Assembly (NCBI GenBank): GCA_963741495.1
Contig: CAVUID010000018.1
Span: 186,001-250,000, forward strand
DNA length: 64,000 bases
Source: Sulfurimicrobium sp963741495
GTDB taxonomy: Bacteria > Pseudomonadota > Gammaproteobacteria > Burkholderiales > Sulfuricellaceae
Direction: 5' to 3'
Part shown: positions 46,069 through 54,919 of the stretch, in pieces
Position numbering within the stretch: position 1 is the stretch's first letter
Layout of the letters: each line of letters opens with the position of its first letter
The notes under the pieces: generated by a model
Databases searched by the model: none
What the model was told of the DNA's origin: nothing
Seen by the model: only the letters and a program-made list of their open reading frames with translations
Program-made: the position numbers and the translations under genes

Positions 46069-47277
46069 TCAATGCCCTCCTTTTTTGCTGTCGCGATACG
46101 TCGCATAAAGATCCAGCAGTCTGTGGCCGCCAAGCCCAAGCACTACCAATGCGATAAGGATTTGGTAAAACAGGTTGATCCAGTACAACACCTTGGCCTG
46201 GAATGCCTCGTCCTGCAGTTCCGGGTCGATGGCAGAGCTTTGTTCTTTTGTCAGGGTGGCTGATTTGATCTGGGACTGATGTGCCTTGCTGCCCGTGGCA
46301 AACTCATTGGTTGCCGCTGCGTGGCAGCCTGCCTGAGCGCAGGTTTCACGCTTGTTTTCGGCGTTGACCGGCGAATGGTCTTGTTTTTGCGAAGCTATTC
46401 GATGCGGAGAAAACCCCAATGTATAAGGCGCATGGCAGTTCAGACAGTTCGCCACTTCTTCGTCGCCATACTGAATAGCCTTGCCGTGATAAGTGTCCTG
46501 AAATCCCGCCACCACATCCAGTTCATGCCGCGCCATCATATTCGGGTTCGCATGGCATTTGCTACAAAGCCTGACCACTTCCGATGACGGCCTCCGCATC
46601 GAAAGGCGGTAGTTGATGTGATTCAGAAAGCGATCGATCCACACTTTCTCTTCGTGGCATTGATGACAAATTTCCAAGGATGTTTTGGATTTTATCTGCT
46701 GCTGAACACTGAGCAGATATGGTTTGTTGGTATGGCAATCTCGGCATGCCGGTAGGTCTGCCTGGTGTTCGGTGCCAGAGCCTTTTGCTCCATGGGCGCT
46801 TTTCTCCAGATCTTCGACGATATCTTTGTGAGAAAACTTTTTGCCCGTTGATGGCTCGTTGAGGTGGCAGGTTTTGCCGCAATCGACTTTCTTTGCATCC
46901 GTATGGGGAATCTTGTCCACCCCATCATGACAATCCGAGCAGTTGAACCTGCCGTGATACGAGGCTTTGTGGACATCTTCATTCACATAAAAAACTCGTT
47001 TCACAATTCGGTTTCTTGCATCTTTGTCGTACCGGCCAAGACCCGGATATTTATGGCACAAAAGGCATCCATCCTGCCCTTTTGGGACAGTTGCCTGGTT
47101 TGCCGTGGCCGCTATATCCATCAGTTCCGGTGTCGCAAGTGCTGTTGCGGGACTAATGGATGTTAATGCGGAAAAAATGATGGCGAACAGGCATGTCCAC
47201 ATGTTTTCCCGTTTGAGAGGATTTTTGGTGGGCTGATGTCGTGACCGCATATCGATCTGCGTATTGTTTGTATTCAT
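46069..47277 (-). CDS. module A: octaheme cytochrome c with C-terminal anchor
   Basis: A 402-residue protein. Signal sequence around residues 26-48. Heme motifs in order: CLLCH, CSDCH, CGKTCH (CX3CH), CRDCH, CHQCH, CSKCH, CLNCH and CAQAGCH (CX4CH). A C-terminal helix (about 362-385, LYWINLFYQILIALVVLGLGG) anchors it with most of the protein in the periplasm. Homologues in modules B and C carry the same third CX3CH. The start is uncertain: ATG 47,277 gives a long lead, and the internal ATG before WTCLFAIIFSAL may be the real one. Confidence 0.87.
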   Translation of the reverse strand: MNTNNTQIDMRSRHQPTKNPLKRENMWTCLFAIIFSALTSISPATALATPELMDIAATANQATVPKGQDGCLLCHKYPGLGRYDKDARNRIVKRVFYVNEDVHKASYHGRFNCSDCHDGVDKIPHTDAKKVDCGKTCHLNEPSTGKKFSHKDIVEDLEKSAHGAKGSGTEHQADLPACRDCHTNKPYLLSVQQQIKSKTSLEICHQCHEEKVWIDRFLNHINYRLSMRRPSSEVVRLCSKCHANPNMMARHELDVVAGFQDTYHGKAIQYGDEEVANCLNCHAPYTLGFSPHRIASQKQDHSPVNAENKRETCAQAGCHAAATNEFATGSKAHQSQIKSATLTKEQSSAIDPELQDEAFQAKVLYWINLFYQILIALVVLGLGGHRLLDLYATYRDSKKGGH

Positions 47278-47446
47278 TTGAACTTGCTCACTTTCTGTCT
47301 TGCTATATCTCGTGCATTTATCAGATGGTCATCTGGGTGGTACAGCAGAATAACGAAAAGAAGATCGCGATATCCAGAATATGTAAAGGTATGATACTCA
47401 TTTTTTTTGGATAATTAAATTGCTTTAAATAGGGGTTCGATCTTGT

Positions 47447-48424
47447 TTAATTGCCAAGGCTATAAACTGAAATTTTGTTGCGCAGTATCTCGGCGGTGTA
47501 GAGTCGATTGTCGCTGCCAATCGTGATCCCACCCGCAGACACGAAGCGCTGCGGTTTCCCGTTGTGTCCAAGTACGTGCAAAAAACGCCCTTCATTGTCA
47601 TAAACCTGGATTACGTCCATGTAGCTGTCGCTGATGTAAATATTTAGTTTGCCATCAATAGCCACGCCTTTGGGGCGGAATAACTGTCCAGGGAGCGCCC
47701 CCCAGGTTCCAACCTGAATAAGTAATGTGCCTTCCGGATCGAACCCCTGCACGCGGGAGTTAAGTGCGTCTGCGATATACACATCACCTTCCGTGGATAC
47801 CGTGAGTGATGCCGGGTAGCGGAATAACCCGCTACTCTCGCCGTTTCCACCCCACTGGCGCACAAATTTTCCCGATGCTGTGAAAGCCATTATTTTATGG
47901 TTGTTGTTTCCGCTGATATAAATATTGGAACCCGTTGCGTCTGCCGCCACATCTATGGGGCGTATGGCCAGGCCTCCATCGGCAACGGGAAATGCAAATT
48001 GAAAGCGCCCATCGCTGCTGAATATTTGAACACGATGGTTGCCAGTGTCAGCTACATATACTCGACCCTTTCCGTCGGTGCCAACGCCGACTGGATCCTT
48101 GAATTGACCTTCGCCCGATCCCTTGCTGCCGATAGTGAAGAGGTACTTGCCATTGCGATCATAGGAGACGATGCGGTGGTTGCCGCCATCGACCACATAT
48201 ATACGGCCGTCACTGCTGACAGCCACGTCGGTGGGGAGCGAAAACCCGCCTGCACCCTGACCGGTGATGTCGAACAAATGACGGACGCCCACGGTGGGGA
48301 TGCCAGCAGCAGAAGCAGCGGTTAGCCAACCTGCAAGCAGTGTTGTTATGCCAGCAAGTAATAGTTGATGGCATTTGAAATGGATTGTTTTTGTCCTGGT
48401 TGCGCACATATGTTTAGTACCCAT
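47447..48424 (-). CDS. second exported NHL-repeat beta-propeller protein
   Basis: About 325 residues with a signal sequence around LLLAGITTLLAGWLTAASAAG. Six NHL blades follow: DVAVSSDGRIYVVDGGNHRI, GVGTDGKGRVYVADTGNHRV, DVAADATGSNIYISGNNNHK, SLTVSTEGDVYIADALNSRV, GVAIDGKLNIYISDSYMDV and GITIGSDNRLYTAEILRNK. Related in design to the lipoprotein at 38,496 but not lipid-modified. ATG 48,424 is chosen; 48,409 is possible. It lies 169 bases upstream of module A on the same strand and may be its first gene. Confidence 0.85.
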   Translation of the reverse strand: MGTKHMCATRTKTIHFKCHQLLLAGITTLLAGWLTAASAAGIPTVGVRHLFDITGQGAGGFSLPTDVAVSSDGRIYVVDGGNHRIVSYDRNGKYLFTIGSKGSGEGQFKDPVGVGTDGKGRVYVADTGNHRVQIFSSDGRFQFAFPVADGGLAIRPIDVAADATGSNIYISGNNNHKIMAFTASGKFVRQWGGNGESSGLFRYPASLTVSTEGDVYIADALNSRVQGFDPEGTLLIQVGTWGALPGQLFRPKGVAIDGKLNIYISDSYMDVIQVYDNEGRFLHVLGHNGKPQRFVSAGGITIGSDNRLYTAEILRNKISVYSLGN

Positions 48425-48746
48425 GCCCAAAACAAGGGCGTATAAATTATTGGTCGGCCAGGCCATGGCAATTCCGGAAATCACGTGTTATTGCGTGGAC
48501 CCCGCCATCTATGTGAACGGTCCGGCGCCCATTGGCTGGCGAATAAAATGACTGGATCGAGTCTTTCCATATTATATATTAACAATCAACGTAATTAATG
48601 TTGTAGATCAATAAAACTAATAGTTATACAATTACGAATTAATTTGATGGCTACTGATGGGCTTTGTCTACGAAAGTTCGATTTTGCACAAGGCGCGTTC
48701 AGATGCGGGGGCGAAAAAGTGATTTTCGGATCTGGGCTGTAGGCAA
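48425..48746. other. intergenic region between divergent genes
   Basis: AT-rich around 48,565-48,650, as expected for two divergent promoters (the NHL gene to the left, the small membrane protein to the right). No RNA gene, repeat or clear regulator site recognised. Confidence 0.5.
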
Positions 48747-49028
48747 GTGGAAATTGGCCGTGGAGCATCACTTCTGGTGGCGCTTGCATGTTTGGTGAGT
48801 GCGTATTTTTTTGGGAACGGCGAAACGTTTCATCTTGTTCTTGTGGTCGTGGTTCTGCCACTTGGCTGCATCTGGTATGGACATGAAATTGGCGGATTTG
48901 TAGACATATCCGCAAATGAAGCGGGCGATGCTAGCAATATTGCTGGTGCGGTTATTGTGGTTGTTGGCTGGGGTGCACTTTTGGCTTTGCTGGCAACCAT
49001 TGTTTTGTTTGCGCTTGGTCGAGGATAA
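48747..49028 (+). CDS. small hypothetical membrane protein
   Basis: A 93-residue frame beginning with GTG (VEIGRGASLLVALACLVSAYFFG), with three hydrophobic stretches (about 8-22, 28-44 and 65-90) and an acidic loop (DISANEAGDASN). No family recognised. It lies between module A and module B but has no heme motif. There is no strong ribosome-binding site, so it could be spurious; the membrane-like composition argues for a real gene. Confidence 0.5.
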   Translation: MEIGRGASLLVALACLVSAYFFGNGETFHLVLVVVVLPLGCIWYGHEIGGFVDISANEAGDASNIAGAVIVVVGWGALLALLATIVLFALGRG

Positions 49029-49330
49029 GTAAAGGTCCCGGGTTTGGTTGTTTGCACAGGGCAAGGGTGCTTATAATATTTGGATAATGTGATCTTGTGA
49101 TCCTGTAGCTAGAATAGTTGATCTATGTCAATTATTTCGGGTGTTGCCCAATTTAAACTTGTTTCGTGTTTTGTCGCGCGAAAGTCGTGGGTGGCCAGCG
49201 ATTTGCTAAGTGTGGGGTAATAGTGGCTGGGTTGTATGGGCGAGAATCGGTTGCGGGCTTTAACTGGCCACGCATGAAATATGTAGTGCGGGTTCGACTA
49301 AATTAAGAGTCAAAATTAAAGGTCAGGTCT
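49029..49330. other. promoter region of module B
   Basis: About 300 bases without a gene. It holds an FNR-like box at 49,118-49,131 and otherwise AT-rich sequence. AAAGGTCAGG just before the ATG at 49,331 serves as ribosome-binding site. Confidence 0.5.
49118..49131. promoter_or_regulatory. FNR/ANR-like box
   Basis: TTGATCTATGTCAA matches TTGAT-N4-ATCAA in nine of the ten defined bases. It lies 200 bases before the module B start, so an anaerobic regulator could act here if the promoter is nearby. Single-site pattern match only. Confidence 0.4.
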
Positions 49331-50398
49331 ATGGGTAAGTCATCCTTCAAAACGCGCGTCATTCTGTTTTTCGTGGCGCTACTTCTTTGCGGTATCGGAG
49401 GGGTGGCCAGTGCCGAGGACGAATTGAACTGTGTTCTATGTCATAAACATCGAGGCCTGAGCCGTATTGATGAGAACGGCAATTTTCGGTTGTTTTACAT
49501 TAATGAAGCCCTGTTTGAGGAAGGGCCTCACGTCAGGGTGAAGTGCATGGACTGCCACAGGGATATCAATAAAGTCCCGCACGATCCAGCCAAGAAAGTG
49601 GATTGCACAACCGAGTGCCATCTGACAGAACCCTCTGGCCAGAAAAAATTCTCGCACAAATCGGTATCGGACATGCTGGACAAAAGTGTTCACGGCAAGC
49701 TTGATGCCGAAGGCAAGCCCAAGGAACACCAGAAAGACTATCCTGGCTGCAAGGATTGTCATGAAGAGCCGCTATACCGCCCGTTATCCTTCTTCAAGGG
49801 TAAATCCCATGGCGTTTCCGAACGCGGGTTAAGCCGCTGCAAGACCTGCCACACCACGGGCAATTTCGCAGAGTCCTTCTACAAACACGTTACTTCTCGC
49901 CTGCAAAAGACGCGCAAGCCGTCAGAAATTGTCGGTATTTGCGCCAAGTGCCATGGGGACAAGGAGTTCCAGGAGAGGCACAAACTCGACGACGTGGTGA
50001 CCTCCTACAAGGAAACTTACCACTGGAAAGCAATTCGCTTTGGGTCCGAGGAAACGCCAGACTGCGTGGATTGCCACGTTGTTAAGGGTGAGGGCGTGCA
50101 TTTTATCGAAAGCAAGGACTCTCCGACATCCGCAAGCAACAAGAAAAATGTTCCAACAACCTGTCGTACTTCGGAATGCCATGAAAAAGCAGGCGAAAAA
50201 TTGGCTGGCTTTCAGGTCCATGTTACCTATGACAAAGATAAATACCCGATGCAGCACTACATGCTGAAATTCTTCACGGCGCTTATGGCGGGGGTGATGT
50301 ATTTCTTCCTGGTTCTCATCATTCTGGAACTGGTGAGAAGACTCTTCCCGAATTTCTCCTTCAGAAAGTCGCCGGATGATCATCACTCCTCCAAATAA
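49331..50398 (+). CDS. module B: octaheme cytochrome c with C-terminal anchor
   Basis: A 355-residue protein with a signal peptide (ending GVASA near residue 28). Heme motifs: CVLCH, CMDCH, CTTECH (CX3CH), CKDCH, CKTCH, CAKCH, CVDCH and CRTSECH (CX4CH). A membrane helix (about 316-337, ALMAGVMYFFLVLIILELV) anchors the C-terminus. The layout is the same as in modules A and C, including LCHKHRGLSRID around the first heme and FSHKSVSDMLDKSVHG after the third. First gene of a three-gene operon with short gaps (35 and 15 bases). Confidence 0.9.
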   Translation: MGKSSFKTRVILFFVALLLCGIGGVASAEDELNCVLCHKHRGLSRIDENGNFRLFYINEALFEEGPHVRVKCMDCHRDINKVPHDPAKKVDCTTECHLTEPSGQKKFSHKSVSDMLDKSVHGKLDAEGKPKEHQKDYPGCKDCHEEPLYRPLSFFKGKSHGVSERGLSRCKTCHTTGNFAESFYKHVTSRLQKTRKPSEIVGICAKCHGDKEFQERHKLDDVVTSYKETYHWKAIRFGSEETPDCVDCHVVKGEGVHFIESKDSPTSASNKKNVPTTCRTSECHEKAGEKLAGFQVHVTYDKDKYPMQHYMLKFFTALMAGVMYFFLVLIILELVRRLFPNFSFRKSPDDHHSSK

Positions 50399-50433
50399 CA
50401 AGTCAGGAACATATACAGATTGAGGTTTGTTTT

Positions 50434-51228
50434 ATGAAGAAATATCCAAAAATAGTCGAACGAAACGGGAAGCGGTATTTTTTCCGGTTTTCGCTGCATC
50501 AGCGTCTGCAGCACGTGGTGTTGTTTACCACGGTAATCTTGCTGTCGTTTACCGGGTTTCCACTGAAATATCACGATCAGCCCTGGGCAGAGCCTATCTA
50601 TAGTGTGTTCGGCGGGATAGGTGTTGCGCCGATGATTCACCGTATCGTTGGCTCAATTCTGCTGGGGCTGTTTGTCTATCACACTATTTACTGGATGTAT
50701 CTGTTTTACACCCGGCGTGTCTTGCGTCTGAAAAAGGAAGGCCGTCTTACTGCCGGAAATGTTGGAAGAGAATTCCTGGCTCAGGAGATGGTCCCGAACA
50801 AGAAGGACTTCTTCGACCTGATCGATATGTTCAAGTACCTCTTGTACTTCACAAATCGTCCGCCGCGCTATGACCGCATGTCCTGGAAGGAAAAATTCGA
50901 TTATTACGCACCATACTGGGGTATTCCCATCCTGGGGCCGGCCGGTTTTATTCTCTGGTGGCGTGACGAATTCAGTCACTTCATTCCCGGAATCATGATG
51001 AATGCCTTTTACATCATGCATACCGACGAAGCGTTGCTGGCGGCGCTGTTTTTGTTCTTTGTTCACTGGTACAACGTGCATTATTCGCCCGAGAAATTCC
51101 CTTTGGGTACGGTGTTTATCACTGGGTATCTCACAGAAGATGACATGATTCATGAGCACTATGCGGAATACGTACGGACCTTGACAGAAGAAGGCCTCGA
51201 AGAGTCGATCAAACCTCAGCACCACTAA
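50434..51228 (+). CDS. module B: cytochrome b (b561/FdnI-like) subunit
   Basis: A 264-residue protein with four helices. Heme b ligand candidates: RLQHVVLF, MIHRIVGS, FVYHTIYW and VHWYNVHYSPEKFP. The C-terminal WYNVHxxPxxFP and TGxxxxxDMIHEHYAEY pattern is shared with module C. It should pass electrons between quinone and the octaheme/triheme partners across the inner membrane (inference from family and operon). Confidence 0.9.
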   Translation: MKKYPKIVERNGKRYFFRFSLHQRLQHVVLFTTVILLSFTGFPLKYHDQPWAEPIYSVFGGIGVAPMIHRIVGSILLGLFVYHTIYWMYLFYTRRVLRLKKEGRLTAGNVGREFLAQEMVPNKKDFFDLIDMFKYLLYFTNRPPRYDRMSWKEKFDYYAPYWGIPILGPAGFILWWRDEFSHFIPGIMMNAFYIMHTDEALLAALFLFFVHWYNVHYSPEKFPLGTVFITGYLTEDDMIHEHYAEYVRTLTEEGLEESIKPQHH

Positions 51229-51243
51229 GGGCCGGAGAGAAAA

Positions 51244-52215
51244 ATGTTTATCCGATTGAAGAAATTGTTGGGCAAGCTCTATGCTATCGCCCTGATTGTA
51301 TTTGCTGTTTGGTACGGTAATTTTATTTACCCGATCATCTTCAGCCATGCAGACCACCATGAAGAGCCGGCGCAGCAGCAGGAGGTGTTCGGCACAATGG
51401 TAAATAAAGCCGACACCACGACTTTTGAAGAAAAAGCATTGCAGAATGTCATGAAGGAGCAGAAGGCAACGGCAACCACCGACCTTGGCTATACCGTTGT
51501 AAAAGAACAGTACGTAAAAGGCCACTTTCACCATATCGGCATGACGGTGGAGTCGGATGAAACCAACGTGTGTGTGCGTTGCCATGGCGCGGTACCGCAT
51601 GACAAATCGAAAACCATCCGCGCCTTCCTGAATATGCACGCGTTTTTTGTTGCCTGTGAAACCTGTCATATCCAGCAGAAACCGGACCAGGGACCATGGG
51701 CTTTCCGTTGGTACAACAAGGAAAATGGCAAGGTAACCGCTAACCCGCCAGATCTGGTTGCAACGGAAAAAGAAAAATACGGCAATTATGGAACCAAGTT
51801 TGCGCCGGGGACGTTGGGTCCCGATGGCAGCTTCCGCTTCCTGAATGATGACCGTGAAAGAGCGTTCGTGGCCGATTACCTCAAAAACAAGGATGGCCTC
51901 AGTTCCACTGCACAGTCGAAGATGAAAAAAGTGATTCACCGGATGGTGGATGAGAAGCCGCTTCAGTGTGACGGGTGCCACACTTCTTCTAAGACGCCTT
52001 ATATCCCGTTCGCCGACTTGGGTTATCCGCCGCGCCGGATACAGCAATTGACCAATACCGAAGTGGTGGGGATGGTGCAGAAATACCGCGAATTCTATAT
52101 CCCGAAATTCCTGCTGCCAGGTACCGGCGCTGCATGGACGGAGGGGCAAGGGCAAAATCCGGGCCAGCAGGAGGCTCCAAAAGTCGAGCAGGCTGAGGCG
52201 CCAAAAGCCAAATAA
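51244..52215 (+). CDS. module B: membrane-anchored triheme cytochrome c
   Basis: A 323-residue protein with an N-terminal helix (about 9-30), then three heme motifs: CVRCH, CETCH and CDGCH. It shares LNMHAFFVACETCH with its paralogues and ends the conserved part with VQKYREFYIPKFL. A Gln/Pro/Ala/Glu-rich C-terminal tail (about 295-323) is extra compared with module A. Last gene of the operon; no clear terminator follows. Confidence 0.88.
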   Translation: MFIRLKKLLGKLYAIALIVFAVWYGNFIYPIIFSHADHHEEPAQQQEVFGTMVNKADTTTFEEKALQNVMKEQKATATTDLGYTVVKEQYVKGHFHHIGMTVESDETNVCVRCHGAVPHDKSKTIRAFLNMHAFFVACETCHIQQKPDQGPWAFRWYNKENGKVTANPPDLVATEKEKYGNYGTKFAPGTLGPDGSFRFLNDDRERAFVADYLKNKDGLSSTAQSKMKKVIHRMVDEKPLQCDGCHTSSKTPYIPFADLGYPPRRIQQLTNTEVVGMVQKYREFYIPKFLLPGTGAAWTEGQGQNPGQQEAPKVEQAEAPKAK

Positions 52216-52731
52216 CATTCAGATTCCCATCTCGATATAAACGAATGGTATTATTGCTGCGCCCATTTGTTTTTTTGATGGGTGTTGGGGTTGGGCCTAT
52301 TAAAAAAATGGCTGAGGCACGGGATTGAGGTGGGGTTAAGAGGAAGTTTACCGGGGTGGAGAGGGCTGAGATTTTTGCGCCGCTGTTTTTTTGAGGGGTT
52401 TGTTGAGGGGGGCGCTGTAGCTTAAGTCTTTTCGGGCCTGATGTTGACAATCCATGCCGCTTCGAGAAAGATGCCCGTCCCGCGCGTTAGGCCAGGGTTC
52501 TCTCAATGGTGAGTGGCAGGGGCTTTGTGCGGCGGATAGATAAAACACATTATTAATGTTTGTTTTATGCCCGAGTTCCCTGAAATGGCGAAAATGTCGA
52601 TTCGGCGCCATTCGCCTTCTAAAGGCAGCTCGGATCTATCTCCCAAAGGTATTACGTTTAACCGGGCTTATTAGGTTGTCTGATTGAGCGGTGCTGGACC
52701 AAGGTTACAGAAAAATAAAAGGATAAAGAGG
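52216..52731. other. long intergenic region between modules B and C
   Basis: About 515 bases with G-rich runs at 52,310-52,430 and no good coding frame. It may contain the promoter and leader of module C. I looked for c-di-GMP (GEMM) riboswitch features, tRNA and palindromic repeats and saw none that are convincing. Confidence 0.45.
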
Positions 52732-53844
52732 ATGGAGACACTGATCAGATGGTGCGTTGCGGGCATGCTTTCCCTGCTGGTGGGATATGCAGGGCCGGCA
52801 TTGGCTTTTGAGGACGATGAGGCCTGCCTGATGTGCCACAAATATCCGAAAATGGGGCGCATCACCGAGGATGGGCAGCAAAAGACCTATTACGTGATGC
52901 CGCATGTTTTCTCCAAAACAGTGCACCGCAATGTCCCCTGCCGCGACTGTCACAGCTACATCAAGGAGCTGCCTCACAAGCCGGTGACTGAAGGGGTGAC
53001 CTGTAACGCGGAATGCCATTCGATCAAGAACCCTGCTACAGGCAAGCCGTTCAGCCACAAGCCCATCTATGACGTATTCAAGAAAAGCGTACATGGTCGG
53101 GAGAAGATTGCCAGCGGCGGCGATGCTGACAAGCCTTATTGCATTAACTGCCACACCAACCCGCTCTACAATGCCAAGGAAGAAGAGCCGCCCAAGCATA
53201 TTGTTGATCGTTGCGTGGTCTGTCACGAGGACGTCAAATTTGCCGAGAAGTGGTACAACCATACCAGTCGCCGTATTCGCGAAGTCAAGCGCTCATCCCA
53301 GGAAATTGTTGCGATGTGCTCTTCGTGCCATTCCGACAAGCAGATGCTGGATCGCCACCAGCAGGCAGCCAAGGAAGAGGGGCGCGAGCTGGGCCGGAAG
53401 TTCCCATTCGCGATCGAATCCTACGAGGAAAGTTTTCACGGCAAGGTGACCAAATATGGCAACACCAAAGCGGCCAACTGCCTGGATTGTCATGCCAACA
53501 CCGTGAATTACTATCTCAGTGTCCATGAATTGCTTCCTTCTCGCGACCCGCGTTCGCCGGTAAGCGCTGAAAACAGGGTGGAAACCTGTAAGCAGTGTCA
53601 CACAAGAGCTGACCAGAACTATGCGGCGCTCGATCCGCATCCCACCAGCAAGCGGGAAGATAATCCCTTCAAGCATTATGCCGAACTGATCTACACCATC
53701 GTGGGCGATAGCGTGCTGGTGCTGCTGGTGGGCTTGGCCGCATTCGAAACATGGGGGCGTTTACGTAATGGCGTAAGCTGGCGCTTCCGAGATGGATCAT
53801 CGTGGTGGCGGCGTACCCGGCGCAATAGCAATCGCATTTCCTGA
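52732..53844 (+). CDS. module C: octaheme cytochrome c with C-terminal anchor
   Basis: A 370-residue protein with a signal peptide (ending GPALA). Heme motifs: CLMCH, CRDCH, CNAECH (CX3CH), CINCH, CVVCH, CSSCH, CLDCH and CKQCH. The last is a normal CX2CH where modules A and B have CX4CH. A C-terminal helix (TIVGDSVLVLLVGLAAFET) is followed by an Arg/Trp-rich cytoplasmic tail. Start ATG 52,732 has AAAGAGG upstream. An inverted repeat stands between this gene and the cytochrome b gene. Confidence 0.9.
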   Translation: METLIRWCVAGMLSLLVGYAGPALAFEDDEACLMCHKYPKMGRITEDGQQKTYYVMPHVFSKTVHRNVPCRDCHSYIKELPHKPVTEGVTCNAECHSIKNPATGKPFSHKPIYDVFKKSVHGREKIASGGDADKPYCINCHTNPLYNAKEEEPPKHIVDRCVVCHEDVKFAEKWYNHTSRRIREVKRSSQEIVAMCSSCHSDKQMLDRHQQAAKEEGRELGRKFPFAIESYEESFHGKVTKYGNTKAANCLDCHANTVNYYLSVHELLPSRDPRSPVSAENRVETCKQCHTRADQNYAALDPHPTSKREDNPFKHYAELIYTIVGDSVLVLLVGLAAFETWGRLRNGVSWRFRDGSSWWRRTRRNSNRIS

Positions 53845-53858
53845 TAGTGCTGGCTTTG

Positions 53859-53902
53859 CAGCTCGGGATTCAGCTCGAAATGGAGAGAAGAATCCCGAGC
53901 TG
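53859..53902 (+). promoter_or_regulatory. intercistronic hairpin in module C
   Basis: Perfect 12-base arms CAGCTCGGGATT and AATCCCGAGCTG with a 20-base loop, 14 bases after the octaheme stop. No T-run follows, so it is more likely an mRNA-stabilising or processing stem than a terminator. Confidence 0.65.
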
Positions 53903-53962
53903 TCAGTGATTTCAGAATAGTGCAGCATTTTTTAAGAGTTGAAGCATAAGGACACGCTGAAC

Positions 53963-54880
53963 ATGAAACTATCACAAGAAGCACGCAAGGTACTGGATAC
54001 CGCCAAGCGACTCAACAGGGTGAATCCGGAGGAGGATCGTGAAATTGAGGAAGTGGTCGCCCTGTTGCCGGATGACCGTTCAATGCTGTACAAAAATGTG
54101 GATTCAAACCCGGTAGGCGATTTCTACCGTTACAACATCCATATCCGTATTCAGCACTTGCTGATTTTCAGCACTTTCCTGTTGCTGGCTTTTACCGGGC
54201 TGCCCATTCACTACCACACTGCTTTCTGGGCGGAGCCATTCAACTCGGTTCTGGGTGGACTGGAGGTCACCCGAATAATCCACCGTACGCTTGCGGCGGC
54301 CATGATTTTTGCCATGTTGTATCACTTTTTGACCATCGGCCTCGGCACAATGCTCAAAATGCGCGCCCGGATTTTCGAACTGGGGCGCACTATCCTGCCA
54401 GTCTGGAAAGATATTAGTGACTTCAAGGAAGATATGCAGTTCTTCGCCGGCAAGCGCGCGGAGCGTCCGGAGATGGATAAGTTCATGTACAAGCAGAAGA
54501 TTCACTATTTTGCCGCTGGTTTCGGTAACACGGTGATGGTGATTTCCGGCTCTACTTTCCTGTTCCCAGATGTCTGGGCCAGTATTCTGCCTGTCAGCAT
54601 GGCCTCGCATTTCCAGGAAATGATGCGGCTGTCCCACCCCCACGAAGCTTTGCTGGCTCTGCTGGTGATTGCTTTCTGGCACTGGTACAACGTCCATCTG
54701 GCGCCAGGTCGCTTCCCCATGCAATGGACTTTTCTCACGGGCAAAATCACTCGAGAACACCAGATCGAGGAACACTTCCTCGAATATCTGCGCTGCATTG
54801 TGACCATGCCGGAAGAGCGCACTTACCTCAAAGACCTCATCGAGCGCAAGAAATTGTGGGGGACGCGCACGGATGTTTGA
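53963..54880 (+). CDS. module C: cytochrome b subunit with N-terminal extension
   Basis: A 305-residue protein. About 50 polar residues (MKLSQEARKVLDTAKRLN and on) precede the four-helix cytochrome b, an extension not present in modules A and B. Heme b ligand candidates: RIQHLLIF, IIHRTLAAA, LYHFLTIG and WHWYNVHLAPGRFP. The C-terminal IEEHFLEYLRCI is also shared. ATG 53,963 chosen over a TTG 24 bases upstream. It follows the octaheme gene after 118 bases with a hairpin between. Confidence 0.88.
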   Translation: MKLSQEARKVLDTAKRLNRVNPEEDREIEEVVALLPDDRSMLYKNVDSNPVGDFYRYNIHIRIQHLLIFSTFLLLAFTGLPIHYHTAFWAEPFNSVLGGLEVTRIIHRTLAAAMIFAMLYHFLTIGLGTMLKMRARIFELGRTILPVWKDISDFKEDMQFFAGKRAERPEMDKFMYKQKIHYFAAGFGNTVMVISGSTFLFPDVWASILPVSMASHFQEMMRLSHPHEALLALLVIAFWHWYNVHLAPGRFPMQWTFLTGKITREHQIEEHFLEYLRCIVTMPEERTYLKDLIERKKLWGTRTDV

Positions 54881-54919
54881 CTCGACACTTGAAAGTAATA
54901 ACGTTGGACATTGCTATTC

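Noticed and set aside
48590..48620. FNR-type box in the divergent region near 48,605
   Set aside because: ATCAA is present but the left half-site is at the wrong distance or mismatched.
50653..52218. 521-residue minus-strand open frame
   Set aside because: Antisense to the module B cytochrome b and triheme genes, which carry clear heme motifs.
52216..52731. c-di-GMP (GEMM) riboswitch upstream of a cytochrome gene
   Set aside because: Such riboswitches precede cytochrome genes in other bacteria, but I could not find the conserved core here or in the other intergenic regions of the locus.
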